Counted from the first letter of the stretch, positions 14,520 through 22,678 are shown. The stretch: DNA of 29,476 nucleotides from CAKTOF01 sp964544345 (GCA_964544345.1 CAZJBT010000007.1:1-29476), one strand, 5' to 3'. The notes: a model not told the origin generated them from the sequence alone. Made by a program: numbers and translations.

Positions 14520-15971
14520 GTGACAACGCAGCTTCTGTTTCTCCTGGCCGCCCTGGCCGGCACGGCGCTGCTCTATTGGCTCGTCCCCAAGCGCGCCCGG
14601 CCGGCGCTCCTGCTTCTGGTGAGCTGGAGCTTCTATTTCACACTCGCTGCGAAGCTGCTCGCGCTGCTCGCAGCCGTCACCGTGCTGACGTATTTTCTCG
14701 GCCTGGCGATGGAGCGATGGCCTGGCCGGAAAAAGCTGCTTCTGTGCGTCGGCCTTGTGGCCGTGTTCGGCACGCTCGGCGTCTGCAAATACGCCCAGTT
14801 CGCCGTGTCCGTGCTCTCAAGCCTGCTGTCGCTCTGCGGTCTGCCCGGCGTCACCGTGCCGGCCATCGCCGCGCCGCTGGGCGTCTCGTTCTTCTCCTTC
14901 GCCGTCTGCGGCTATCTGATCGACGTCTACCGTGAAACACGCGCCGCAGAGCGCAGCTTTCTCGTCTACGCCGCCTTCGCCGGCTTTTTTGTGACGGTGC
15001 TCTCCGGCCCCATCGAGCGCTCGACGAATCTGATGGCGCAGCTCCGCGCGCTGCCGGACTTCAGCGGCGACGATCTGGCCGAGGGCATCACCCGCATCCT
15101 GGTCGGCTTGACCAAAAAGCTGCTGCTCGCCGATCAGCTTGCGGTGATCGTCAACGCGGCCTACGCCGCGCCGCAGGATTTCTCCGGCCTGCAGCTCCTG
15201 ATCGCCGCGTGCTGCTATTCCATCCAGATCTACTGTGATTTCTCCGCCTACTCCGATATCGCCGTCGGCGGCGCGCGGCTGATGGGTCTGCGGCTCATCG
15301 AAAATTTTGAGCGGCCCTATCTGGCGCGCAGCGTCAAGGAGTTCTGGCGGCGCTGGCACATCTCGCTGTCCGGCTGGTTCCGGGACTATCTCTACTTCCC
15401 GCTGGGCGGAAGCCGGAGAGGGCGTCTGCGCGCCTGGGTCAATGTGCTGATCGTCTTCACCGTCAGCGGCCTGTGGCACGGCGCGGCCTGGACGTTCGTG
15501 ATCTGGGGCGCGCTCAACGGCCTGTTTCAGGTCGCCGGCACGGCGACGCTTCCGCTGCGCAGCCGCATCCACCGCGCGCTGCATCTGAGGGAAGACGGCA
15601 AGCTGCTCGCGCTCTGGCAGACGCTCATCACCTTTGGCTTGATGACGGTCGCATGGGTGTTTTTCCGCGCCGACAGCCTTGCGCAGGCGCTTTTCATCCT
15701 GCGGCGCATCGTCACCGCGGCGGGCGCGTGCTTTCCGCTCTCGCTCTCGGCGCTGCATAAGACGCCTGCGGAATGCCTGGCGCTGGCCGTCAGCCTGGCC
15801 GTGCTGGCGCTGTGCGAGCTGCTCTCGCGCGGACGACGTCTGGCAGCCGCGCTCGATCGCCGCACGGCGCTGCGCTGGGGCATCTGGACTGTTCTGGTGC
15901 TCTGCATGGTGATCTTCGGCGCATACGGCGCCGGATATGACCCGCAGGAATTCGTCTATTTCAAGTTCTGA
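14520..15971 (+). CDS. MBOAT-family O-acyltransferase (AlgI/DltB-like)
   Basis: This polytopic 483-residue membrane protein probably moves an acyl, usually acetyl, group across the membrane onto an exported polysaccharide or teichoic acid. It carries both MBOAT histidines, H280 in EFWRRWHISLSGWFRDY and H320 in SGLWHGAAW. The first, with the D-Y-L-Y-F-P-L-G-G stretch after it, is typical of the AlgI branch. Start is GTG 14520-14522 with GAAGG 8 bases upstream. The next gene follows after 14 bases, forming an acceptor/transfer pair. It is close to AlgI in length (about 480-520). The acceptor polymer is not encoded nearby, so substrate is unknown. Confidence 0.87.
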   Translation: MTTQLLFLLAALAGTALLYWLVPKRARPALLLLVSWSFYFTLAAKLLALLAAVTVLTYFLGLAMERWPGRKKLLLCVGLVAVFGTLGVCKYAQFAVSVLSSLLSLCGLPGVTVPAIAAPLGVSFFSFAVCGYLIDVYRETRAAERSFLVYAAFAGFFVTVLSGPIERSTNLMAQLRALPDFSGDDLAEGITRILVGLTKKLLLADQLAVIVNAAYAAPQDFSGLQLLIAACCYSIQIYCDFSAYSDIAVGGARLMGLRLIENFERPYLARSVKEFWRRWHISLSGWFRDYLYFPLGGSRRGRLRAWVNVLIVFTVSGLWHGAAWTFVIWGALNGLFQVAGTATLPLRSRIHRALHLREDGKLLALWQTLITFGLMTVAWVFFRADSLAQALFILRRIVTAAGACFPLSLSALHKTPAECLALAVSLAVLALCELLSRGRRLAAALDRRTALRWGIWTVLVLCMVIFGAYGAGYDPQEFVYFKF

Positions 15972-15985
15972 GAGGAGCCGGGCCG

Positions 15986-17017
15986 ATGAAAACGGAAAAA
16001 AGCCGCCGTATCCTGCGCGAGCTTGCCGCGGCTGTGCTCTGTCTCGCGCTGCTCGCGGCGGCGCTCGCTTTCGCCACGCGCCTGCTGAAGCCGAAGCGCT
16101 TCGACTACGGCGCCACCTGGGGTCAGTACCTGCAGGAGGAGCCGGATTCCATCGACGTGCTCTTTTTCGGCTCGTCCCGGACATACTGCAACGTCGCGCC
16201 CGGCGTCATCTGGTCGGAAAGCGGCATCACAAGCTATGTGATGGCCGGCCCGGAGCAGACGATGCCCGTCACCTACTACTACGTGGAAGAGGCGCTCAAA
16301 ACGCAGCATCCCAAGGCCGTCTTCGTGGCGGTGGACAGCCTGAGCTACCGGCGCTATACCAGCTACAGCAAGGTCAACATCGGCTATCTGCCGATGGGAG
16401 CCACTCGCATCGAAGCCGCCCTCACGGACGCGGAGCCGGAGAACCGCTTCGGCATCCTCTGGCCGCTGGCGCTCTACCACAGCCGCTGGAGCGCGCTGAC
16501 CGCCGAGGACTGGCAGGTCGCGCTGCACGGCTATGATACGGATCCGCTGGCCGGGTATACTTATCTGGACGAGTATGTCGACTGTACTGAGCTGCAGGAT
16601 TGGACTCCGACCGGATCGGATCTTGCCCGCAATGTGGAATATCTGCAAAAGCTCGTCGACCTGTGCAGCGCACAGCAGATCCAGGTGGTGCTGTTTACCT
16701 CGCCGTGGCGCGGCGCATACGGCGACGACCTCGGCGAGCGCATCCACGCCGCGGCCGAGCAGATAGACGGCGCGGTCTATGTGGACTTCAACGACCTGAC
16801 GGACGCCATGGAGCTGAACGCCGAAAGCGACTATTATGACTTTCTGCACTTCAATATCAGCGGCGCGGCGAAGTTCTCCGCTTATCTGGCCGGCTATATG
16901 GAGCGCGAGCTTGGCCTCACCGCCACGGCGGGCGCGGACGCCGCCGTGTGGGACGGCCGCGCGGACTATTTCAACGCCCTGCTCGCGCAGGGTCTCCGCC
17001 CGCGTGAAACGAGCTGA
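15986..17017 (+). CDS. SGNH-hydrolase-like partner of the MBOAT protein (AlgX/DltD-like role)
   Basis: This 343-residue protein has an N-terminal membrane anchor (about residues 11-31) and an extracellular SGNH-like domain. The nucleophile block is DVLFFGSSRTYCN (GxS with S64 the candidate) and the acid/base block YYDFLHFN contains D285 and H288 (DxxH). The two blocks and the signal-anchor fit DltD/AlgX-type partners that accept an acyl group from an MBOAT protein. It is coupled to the MBOAT gene (14-base gap, GAGGAG site 8 bases before ATG) and ended by a terminator. Substrate and direct catalysis are inferred. Confidence 0.78.
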   Translation: MKTEKSRRILRELAAAVLCLALLAAALAFATRLLKPKRFDYGATWGQYLQEEPDSIDVLFFGSSRTYCNVAPGVIWSESGITSYVMAGPEQTMPVTYYYVEEALKTQHPKAVFVAVDSLSYRRYTSYSKVNIGYLPMGATRIEAALTDAEPENRFGILWPLALYHSRWSALTAEDWQVALHGYDTDPLAGYTYLDEYVDCTELQDWTPTGSDLARNVEYLQKLVDLCSAQQIQVVLFTSPWRGAYGDDLGERIHAAAEQIDGAVYVDFNDLTDAMELNAESDYYDFLHFNISGAAKFSAYLAGYMERELGLTATAGADAAVWDGRADYFNALLAQGLRPRETS

Positions 17018-17027
17018 CTTCCCTCCG

Positions 17028-17053
17028 CCCCGGCTAGAAAGCCGGGGCTTTTT
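17028..17053 (+). terminator. Terminator of the MBOAT operon
   Basis: CCCCGGC pairs with GCCGGGG around a 6-base loop and is followed by CTTTTT. Confidence 0.88.
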
Positions 17054-17157
17054 CCTTTCCGCCGGCGCTGGCACGCTGCCGGCGCTCTCTTTTTTACGCC
17101 CGACCGCGCCGCGCATAAAAATCCCCCAAAATTGATAGGATAATCTCACTGCTCCTC

Positions 17158-17186
17158 TTGAATTCCTATCAAAATTGTAGTAATAT
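17158..17186 (+). promoter_or_regulatory. Promoter of the iscR-like gene with an Rrf2-type half-site
   Basis: TTGAAT (17158-17163) and TAATAT (17181-17186) lie 17 bases apart. The 9-base half-site AATTCCTAT occurs at 17161-17169, overlapping the -35. The expected partner half-site falls 7 bases later as GTAGTAATA, which matches ATAGGAATT at 6 of 9 positions. A 9-bp inverted repeat TTGATAGGA (17132-17140) with TCCTATCAA (17164-17172) also surrounds the -35 box. Confidence 0.8.
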
Positions 17187-17209
17187 ACCACCCGGAGGGA
17201 GGGAATGCC

Positions 17210-17620
17210 GTGAATATCACCACCAAAGGTCGCTACGCGCTCCAGGTCATGCTGGATCTGGCTCGCCAGGCGCCGGGGGAATATATCTCCCTCAAGGCCG
17301 TCGCCGACCGGCAGGAGATCTCGGTCAAATACCTGGAGGCGATCGTCTCCGTCCTCGCAAAGGCCGGCCTGGTCGAATCGACGCGCGGCAAGACGGGCGG
17401 CTACCGTCTCATCCGCCCGCCCGCAGAATATACCGTCGGCTCGATCCTCAAGCTGGTCGAGGGTACGCTCGCGCCGGTCTCCTGCCGGCAGGAGGATGCC
17501 TGCCCTAAGCTGGCGCACTGCGCCGCGCTGCCGCTGTGGGAGAAGCTCGACGAGCTGGTCGATACCTTTTTGGAGTCCGTCACGCTTGCCGACGTGCTCG
17601 CCGGCCGCATCCCGTCCTAA
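17210..17620 (+). CDS. iscR: IscR-like Rrf2-family regulator with Fe-S ligands
   Basis: This 136-residue winged-helix regulator has the Rrf2 start (NITTKGRYALQVMLDLA), a recognition helix ISVKYLEAIVSVLAKAGL, and the wing ESTRGKTGGYRL. Cysteines C92, C98 and C104 have the C-x5-C-x5-C spacing and the same residue numbers as the [2Fe-2S] ligands of E. coli IscR. The start is GTG with GGAGGGAGGG 6 bases upstream. The gene precedes the desulfurase and scaffold genes. It should sense cluster supply and regulate their promoters. CymR-type sulfur regulators lack this triad, so IscR fits better. Confidence 0.9.
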   Translation: MNITTKGRYALQVMLDLARQAPGEYISLKAVADRQEISVKYLEAIVSVLAKAGLVESTRGKTGGYRLIRPPAEYTVGSILKLVEGTLAPVSCRQEDACPKLAHCAALPLWEKLDELVDTFLESVTLADVLAGRIPS

Positions 17621-17647
17621 CCGGGCAAAAAACTCCATATTGTTTTC

Positions 17648-17684
17648 AATTCCTATTGACTTTATAGGAATTCAGTGATACGAT
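17648..17684 (+). promoter_or_regulatory. Promoter of the nifS/iscS gene with palindromic operator
   Basis: TTGACT (17656-17661) and TACGAT (17679-17684) are 17 bases apart. The perfect palindrome AATTCCTAT-N7-ATAGGAATT covers 17648-17672 and overlaps the -35, so binding should block RNA polymerase. The half-site AATTCCTAT is identical to the one in the iscR promoter. Confidence 0.85.
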
Positions 17685-17727
17685 ACCCTTGCAAGATCAT
17701 CAATTTCTCACGAAAGAGGGAATTTTC

Positions 17728-18915
17728 ATGCAAGTCTACGCCGACAACGCGGCCACCACCGCGCTGAGCCGTACGGCGCTTGACGCGATGCTGCCGTACC
17801 TGACGGAGCTGTACGGCAATCCGTCGAGCCTGTATACGCTCGGTCAAAAATCGGCCGAGGCCATCGAGTCCGCGCGCGAGACGGTCGCGCAGTGCCTGAA
17901 TGCGGCGCCGCGCGAGATCATCTTTACCGGAGGCGGCAGCGAGGCCGATAATCAAGCCATTCTCTCCGCGGCGCAGCGCGGCGCGATGAAGGGCAAAAAG
18001 CACATCATCTCCACCAAATTCGAGCACCACGCCGTCCTGCATACGCTCGAGAAGCTGAAGAAGCAGGGCTACGAAATCACGCTGCTCGACGTACACGAGG
18101 ACGGCCTCGTTCGCCCCGAGGAGCTGAAGGCCGCCATCCGCAGCGATACCGCGCTCGTCACCATCATGTTTGCCAACAATGAGATCGGCACCATCCAGCC
18201 CATCGAGGAGATCGGCGCGATCTGCCATGAGGCGGGTGTTCTGTTCCACACCGACGCAGTGCAGGCCGCCGGCCACGTCGCCATCGACGTGCAGAAGCTG
18301 CACATCGACTATCTCTCGCTCGCGGCGCATAAGTTCCACGGCCCGAAGGGTACCGGCGTGCTCTACGCGCGCAAGGGCGCCCCGCTCTACAGCCTCATCG
18401 AGGGCGGCGCGCAGGAGCGCGGCAAGCGCGGCGGCACAGAGAACGTCGCCGGCATCGTCGGCCTGGCCGCCGCCCTGCGCGAAGCATGCGAGAACATGGA
18501 AAAGAACGCGCAGCATGTGACCGCGCTGCGCGACCGGCTGATCGCCGGCCTGTCCAAGATCCCGCACAGCCGCCTGAACGGCAGCCACGAGCACCGCCTG
18601 CCCGGCAACGTGAACTTCGTGTTCGAGGGCGTCGAGGGCGAATCGCTCCTGCTCCTGCTCGACGCGAAGGGCGTCTGCGCCTCGTCCGGCTCGGCCTGCA
18701 CCTCCGGCTCGCTCGACCCGAGCCATGTGCTGCTGTCGATCGGCCTGCCACATGAGGTCGCGCACGGCTCGCTGCGCCTGACGCTCTGCGAGGCCAACAC
18801 CGAGGCCGAGGTCGACTATATCATCGAATGCGTTGCGCCGATCATCGAGTATCTGCGCAACATGTCCCCGCTGTGGGATGAGCTTGAGAAAGGAGAACGC
18901 AAGCATGTTATATAG
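17728..18915 (+). CDS. Cysteine desulfurase (NifS/IscS family)
   Basis: This 395-residue PLP enzyme takes sulfur from cysteine and passes it as a persulfide. K202 in SLAAHKFHGPKGTG is the PLP lysine, and C324 in SSGSACTSGS is the catalytic persulfide cysteine. Other family marks are FTGGGSEADNQAI, HHAVLHTLEKL and FANNEIGTIQPIEEIG. Length is normal for NifS/IscS. ATG is at 17728 with GAGGG 7 bases upstream. It feeds the IscU scaffold encoded immediately downstream, with an 11-base overlap that suggests translational coupling. The operator at its promoter indicates control by the IscR-like gene. Confidence 0.95.
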   Translation: MQVYADNAATTALSRTALDAMLPYLTELYGNPSSLYTLGQKSAEAIESARETVAQCLNAAPREIIFTGGGSEADNQAILSAAQRGAMKGKKHIISTKFEHHAVLHTLEKLKKQGYEITLLDVHEDGLVRPEELKAAIRSDTALVTIMFANNEIGTIQPIEEIGAICHEAGVLFHTDAVQAAGHVAIDVQKLHIDYLSLAAHKFHGPKGTGVLYARKGAPLYSLIEGGAQERGKRGGTENVAGIVGLAAALREACENMEKNAQHVTALRDRLIAGLSKIPHSRLNGSHEHRLPGNVNFVFEGVEGESLLLLLDAKGVCASSGSACTSGSLDPSHVLLSIGLPHEVAHGSLRLTLCEANTEAEVDYIIECVAPIIEYLRNMSPLWDELEKGERKHVI

Positions 18916-19333
18916 TGAAAAAGTCATGGATCACTTCACCAACCCGCGCAACGTCGGCAAGCTCGACGACGCCGACGGCATCGGTGAGGTCGGCAACCCG
19001 AAATGCGGCGATATCATGCGCATGTATATCAAGGTGAAAGACAACATCATCACCGACGTGAAGTTCAATACCTTCGGCTGCGGCAGCGCGATCGCGACCA
19101 GCTCCATCGCCACGGAGATGATCAAGGGCAAGCCCGTCGATGAGGCGCTGAAGCTGTCGAACAAGGCGGTCGTCGAGGCGCTCGACGGTCTGCCGGCGTA
19201 TAAGCTGCACTGCTCGGTGCTGGCGGAAGAAGCCGTCCGAGCCGCCGTCAAGGATTACTATGATAAAAACGGGATCGAATACGACCCCGCCGATTTCCCC
19301 GCCTGCGAAGACTGCGAGCACTGCGGCGAGTGA
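18905..19333 (+). CDS. Fe-S cluster scaffold (NifU N-terminal/IscU type)
   Basis: This 142-residue scaffold holds nascent 2Fe-2S clusters. The three cluster-binding cysteines are present as C34 (GNPKCGDIM), C59 (TFGCGSAIATSS) and C103 (HCSVLAEEA), and D36 is the conserved aspartate. The C-terminus adds CEDCEHCGE, an extra Cys-rich tail found in many Firmicute versions. The ATG at 18905 overlaps the desulfurase gene by 11 bases. A terminator follows, so the isc operon contains only these two genes plus the regulator; no mnmA or HscA/HscB gene is visible next to it. Confidence 0.93.
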   Translation: MLYSEKVMDHFTNPRNVGKLDDADGIGEVGNPKCGDIMRMYIKVKDNIITDVKFNTFGCGSAIATSSIATEMIKGKPVDEALKLSNKAVVEALDGLPAYKLHCSVLAEEAVRAAVKDYYDKNGIEYDPADFPACEDCEHCGE

Positions 19334-19363
19334 TCCCCGCCTTTCCCATACACCACCAAAAAA

Positions 19364-19387
19364 GCCGCCCTTATGGGCGGCTTTTTT
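19364..19387 (+). terminator. Terminator of the isc operon
   Basis: GCCGCCC pairs with GGGCGGC around TTAT and is followed by six T. The convergent MATE gene ends 97 bases downstream. Confidence 0.9.
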
Positions 19388-19483
19388 ATTTGGCAGCGCG
19401 CTCTTTCCCCGCACTGCGGACAGATCGATCCGGCGTCCCCGGCGCACGCGCCGGGGCGTTGCTCTGCTGCCGGCCGCAGCGGG

Positions 19484-20884
19484 TCAGACCCGTTCCAGAC
19501 TCTTTTTGGTGCGAAGCAGAACGGCCGCAACGGCGATCCCGGTCAAAACGTCTGCCACTGGCATAAAGAACGGCAGCGCATACAGGCCCCCGAACAGCAG
19601 GGGCAGCAGGATCGGGAGGCCGGCGCCCAGAACGACCTCACGCGTAACGGACAGCACGGAGGATTCCTTTGCTCTTCCCAGAGACTGCAGGAAAATGAAG
19701 GTGCCCTTGTTGATACAGGCGAGCGGCAGCAGGCAGAGCTGGCTCCGAATATACCGGACCGCAAAGCTGGTGTAGTAAAGGCTTTCGTTGTCCGAGCCAA
19801 AGAGCCGAATGAGCTGATGGGGGAACAACAGGAAAATCAGGGACGCCGCCAGACCGACAAGCGCCTCTGCCGTCATCAGGCGCTTCATCAGTCCGATCAC
19901 CCGGTCGTTCCGCCCCGCGCCGACGTTGTAGCCCGAGATCGGGATGCAACCGGCAGCCAGACCCGCGGAGACGGAGATAATGATCTGGAAGAATTTCATC
20001 ACGATGCCGGTCACAGCCGTGGGGATCTGCGAATAGTCCGACTGGCAAAAGACCGGATCCTTCGCCCCGTATTTGACCGCCATATTGATCGTGGCAGCCA
20101 TGGAAAGCACAATGGACATCTGGGACAGGAAGCTCGCCGACCCCAACGCGAGGATCTTTCTGATGAGCTTTGTGCGGAACCGGAAGCTGTCCCGATCCAG
20201 CTTCACAGCTTTCATTTTGAACAGATATGCAGCGGAGAGCACAGCGGATACGATCTGTCCAAAAATGGTGGCGACGGCGGCCCCCATCATGCCCCAATGC
20301 AGGCTATAGATACAGATGGGATCGAGCACGATGTTCAGCACCGCGCCGACTACCAGCGTCATCATGGCAAACCGCGGACTGCCGTCAGACCGGATGATGG
20401 GGTTCAGCGCCTGACCCAGCATATAAAATGGGATGCCCAGGGTGATCCAGAAGAAATACTGTTTGGAAAACTGGAAGGTATCGTCGTTGACTCTCGCGCC
20501 AAAGGCGGTCAGGATGGGATCTTGAAACACCAGATAAATGGCCGTGAGCACCAGGCTCACCGCGACGACGGCGATCACCGAGCTGCCGACGCCCCGGCGG
20601 GCGTCATCCGACTGCCGGGCGCCGAGGCTGATGCTGACGAAGGTACAGCAGCCGTCGCCGATCATCACGGCGATCGCGATGGCGACCACTGTCATGGGAA
20701 AGACCACCGTGTTGGCCGCGTTTCCGTTGGAGCCGAGATACGCGGCGTTGGCAATAAAGATCTGGTCGACAATATTGTACAGCGCCGCAACCACCATGGA
20801 AATCACACAGGGAATGGAATATTTCCACATCAGCTTCCCCAGGCGCAGCCGTTCCAGCTCTTCGTTTGCTCTTGTTTCAGCCAT
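19484..20884 (-). CDS. MATE-family multidrug/cation antiporter
   Basis: This 466-residue integral membrane protein exports drugs or cationic metabolites using Na+ or H+. It has the expected 12 membrane segments in two homologous halves, with LGKLMWKYSIPCVISMVVAALYNIVDQIFIAN at the start and GSASFLSQMSIVLSMAATINMAVK at the start of the second half. ATG 20884-20882 has GGAGG 7 bases upstream. Substrate cannot be told from sequence. The gene is divergent from a symporter gene and its leader holds both a palindrome over the -35 and a terminator, which indicates inducible expression. Confidence 0.87.
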   Translation of the reverse strand: MAETRANEELERLRLGKLMWKYSIPCVISMVVAALYNIVDQIFIANAAYLGSNGNAANTVVFPMTVVAIAIAVMIGDGCCTFVSISLGARQSDDARRGVGSSVIAVVAVSLVLTAIYLVFQDPILTAFGARVNDDTFQFSKQYFFWITLGIPFYMLGQALNPIIRSDGSPRFAMMTLVVGAVLNIVLDPICIYSLHWGMMGAAVATIFGQIVSAVLSAAYLFKMKAVKLDRDSFRFRTKLIRKILALGSASFLSQMSIVLSMAATINMAVKYGAKDPVFCQSDYSQIPTAVTGIVMKFFQIIISVSAGLAAGCIPISGYNVGAGRNDRVIGLMKRLMTAEALVGLAASLIFLLFPHQLIRLFGSDNESLYYTSFAVRYIRSQLCLLPLACINKGTFIFLQSLGRAKESSVLSVTREVVLGAGLPILLPLLFGGLYALPFFMPVADVLTGIAVAAVLLRTKKSLERV

Positions 20885-20908
20885 AGAATGACCTCCTTAT
20901 CATGATAT

Positions 20909-20943
20909 AAAAAAAGCGTAAATCCGAACGCTCGGATTTACGC
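20909..20943 (-). terminator. Intrinsic terminator in the MATE leader (attenuator)
   Basis: On the minus strand, GCGTAAATCCGA and TCGGATTTACGC (stem, loop GCGT) lie between promoter and ribosome-binding site, followed by seven T. It begins only about 15-20 bases after the predicted start of transcription, so it is too early for an ordinary aptamer. Confidence 0.85.
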
Positions 20944-20965
20944 GACAGCTACACAGCTATTTGTA

Positions 20966-20999
20966 ATAGTAGACCGATCTTTTGCGCTTGTCAAGCGCA
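20966..20999 (-). promoter_or_regulatory. MATE promoter with palindromic operator over the -35
   Basis: TTGACA (20994-20989) and TACTAT (20971-20966) have a 17-base spacer. The perfect palindrome TGCGCTTG-T-CAAGCGCA spans 20983-20999 and covers the -35, so a repressor bound here would block initiation. Confidence 0.85.
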
Positions 21000-21098
21000 T
21001 TGCGTAAGGTTCCGCCCGGCTTGACCCGGCGTCAGGCTGTCTCTCCGCAAACGCGGCGGATAACTGCGGCCGCGCGGGCGCATACTAGCTCTAACGTC

Positions 21099-21115
21099 TC
21101 CGCGCACTGCGCGGA
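21099..21115 (+). other. Hairpin just before the symporter ribosome-binding site
   Basis: TCCGCGC-ACT-GCGCGGA forms a 7-bp stem 4 bases before GGGAG of the symporter. No T tract follows. I could not identify a confident promoter for the symporter in the 248-base divergent region. Confidence 0.45.
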
Positions 21116-21132
21116 AAAAGGGAGCGAGCCAT

Positions 21133-22356
21133 ATGTCCCGCCGCAAAGTTCCGCTTGGCCTGCAGATCTTCCTCGCCATGGCGATCGGCGCGCTGATCGG
21201 CGCATTCTGCACCGGCGCAGGCGCAAGCGCATTCGTCACGGCCTATATCCAGCCGTTCGGCACGATCTTCATCAATCTGCTCCGGTTCATCGTCGTGCCG
21301 GTGGTGCTGCTGTCGATCCTGGACGGCATCGTCGCGCTGCATGACCTGCGCCGCGTCGGCTCCATCGGCTGGAAAACGCTTGTATACTATTTCTGTACCA
21401 CCGCCGTGGCGATCGCGATCGGCCTGGCGGTCGCGCAGCTTGCGCGCGGTGCGTTTCCGCTGCTCGACGTGTCGGACGCATCGTTCACGCCGGCGCAGAC
21501 CAGCGTCATGGATACGCTGGTCAATCTGTTTCCGTCCAATGCCGTCGCTCCGCTGCTCGATGCGAGCATGCTCCAGATCATCGTCATCGCGCTGCTCTTC
21601 GGCGCGGGCGTTTTGAAGGCCGGGGCGAAGGGCGCGGCGATCGGCGCATGGATCCAGAGCGCAAACAGTGTGACGCTCGAGGTGATGCAGTTTCTCATCC
21701 GCCTCTCGCCCATCGGCGTGCTTTGTCTGATGCTGCACACGGTCGCGGTCAACGGGCCTGCGGTGCTCGGCTCGCTCGGCGCAGTGCTGCTTGTGACTTA
21801 CCTGGCCTATCTGCTGCATCTCACGCTGGTCTATTCCATTTCAGTCCGCACGCTCGGCGGCCTGAGCCCGCGCTTGTTTTTCCGGCAGCTTCTGCCGGCG
21901 ATCCTGTTCGCATTCACAAGCACGTCGTCGGTCGCCACGCTGCCTTTGACGCATGAATGCTGCGAGTCGCTCGGCGCGGACGAGGAGGTCAACGCCTTCG
22001 TGCTGCCGCTCGGCGCGACGATCAACATGGACGGCACCGCGATCTATATGGGCGTGACGAGCGTTTTTATCGCTTCGTGCTTCGGTGTGACGCTCACAAT
22101 GGCGCAGCTCGTCTCGATCATCCTGACCGCGACGCTCGCGTCGATCGGCACGGCGGGCGTGTCGGGCGCCGGGCCGGTGATGCTGGCGATGGTGCTCGAA
22201 AGCGTCGGCCTGCCGGTCGCGGGCGTGGGTCTGATCTTCGGCGTCGATAAGCTCTTCGATATGGGACGCACGGCGCTCAACGTCGTCGGCGACGCCTCGT
22301 GCGCCGTCGCCGTCTCGCGCCTGCAGCGCCGCGCCGACCAGAAAAAGAGAGCCTGA
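21133..22356 (+). CDS. Dicarboxylate/amino acid:cation symporter (DAACS family)
   Basis: This 407-residue transporter moves an acidic amino acid or dicarboxylate with Na+ or H+. The family motifs are clear: STSSVATLP in hairpin 1, GATINMDGTAIYMG in TM7, SIGTAGVSGAG in hairpin 2, and DMGRTALNVVGDA in TM8. The arginine in that last motif lies where the archaeal homologue uses R397 to hold the side-chain carboxylate, and N and D follow at the usual spacings. This favours an acidic substrate. ATG 21133 has GGGAG 8 bases upstream. It is divergent from the MATE gene and no shared regulator gene is present. Confidence 0.88.
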   Translation: MSRRKVPLGLQIFLAMAIGALIGAFCTGAGASAFVTAYIQPFGTIFINLLRFIVVPVVLLSILDGIVALHDLRRVGSIGWKTLVYYFCTTAVAIAIGLAVAQLARGAFPLLDVSDASFTPAQTSVMDTLVNLFPSNAVAPLLDASMLQIIVIALLFGAGVLKAGAKGAAIGAWIQSANSVTLEVMQFLIRLSPIGVLCLMLHTVAVNGPAVLGSLGAVLLVTYLAYLLHLTLVYSISVRTLGGLSPRLFFRQLLPAILFAFTSTSSVATLPLTHECCESLGADEEVNAFVLPLGATINMDGTAIYMGVTSVFIASCFGVTLTMAQLVSIILTATLASIGTAGVSGAGPVMLAMVLESVGLPVAGVGLIFGVDKLFDMGRTALNVVGDASCAVAVSRLQRRADQKKRA

Positions 22357-22411
22357 CCCCAACAGGTGCAAAAGCCGATGCCCTGCATGTTTCCCCGCGC
22401 CCAAACAGAAG

Positions 22412-22442
22412 GCCGAAGCGGAAGGCGTCTGCCCTCCGCTTC
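22412..22442. repeat. 31-bp hairpin repeat, copy 1
   Basis: Identical 31-bp sequence to 22648-22678. GAAGCGGA (22415-22422) pairs with TCCGCTTC (22435-22442) with further GGC/GCC pairing inside. It is the first member of the hairpin block in this intergenic region. Confidence 0.8.
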
Positions 22443-22678
22443 AAGAGACTGCCGAAAAAGGCGAAGCCTTTTCCGGCAGCAGGCCGCGGCCTGCCGCAGC
22501 GCACGCCTTGTCCGCAGATCGCGGACAAGGCGCACGTTTTCAGGCCGAGCGGAGTTTTCTCCGACGCACAGGTCGCCGGAGAAAACGATCCTGATTTGAG
22601 TTCGCCGCTGCGGCGGCGAAACGCTGCGAGGTTTTTGGGCAAGCTGAGCCGAAGCGGAAGGCGTCTGCCCTCCGCTTC
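22415..22678. repeat. Block of seven consecutive hairpins (cluster A)
   Basis: Between the symporter and the zinc-ribbon gene, stems lie close together at 22415-22442, 22449-22479, 22479-22494, 22504-22532, 22554-22586, 22601-22620 and 22651-22678. Apart from the first and last (copies of one 31-bp element) they are not homologous. I see no gene here. The block also explains the region with no coding sequence of more than 300 bases. Confidence 0.75.

Noticed and set aside
17689..17727. Longer start for the desulfurase (MQDHQFL...)
   Set aside because: It begins within the promoter region just after the -10, and there is a better ribosome-binding site at 17716-17720 for ATG 17728, where NifS homology begins.
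22415..22678. CRISPR array
   Set aside because: Only one 31-bp sequence is repeated, twice, 236 bp apart; the other hairpins differ from each other and there are no regular spacers.
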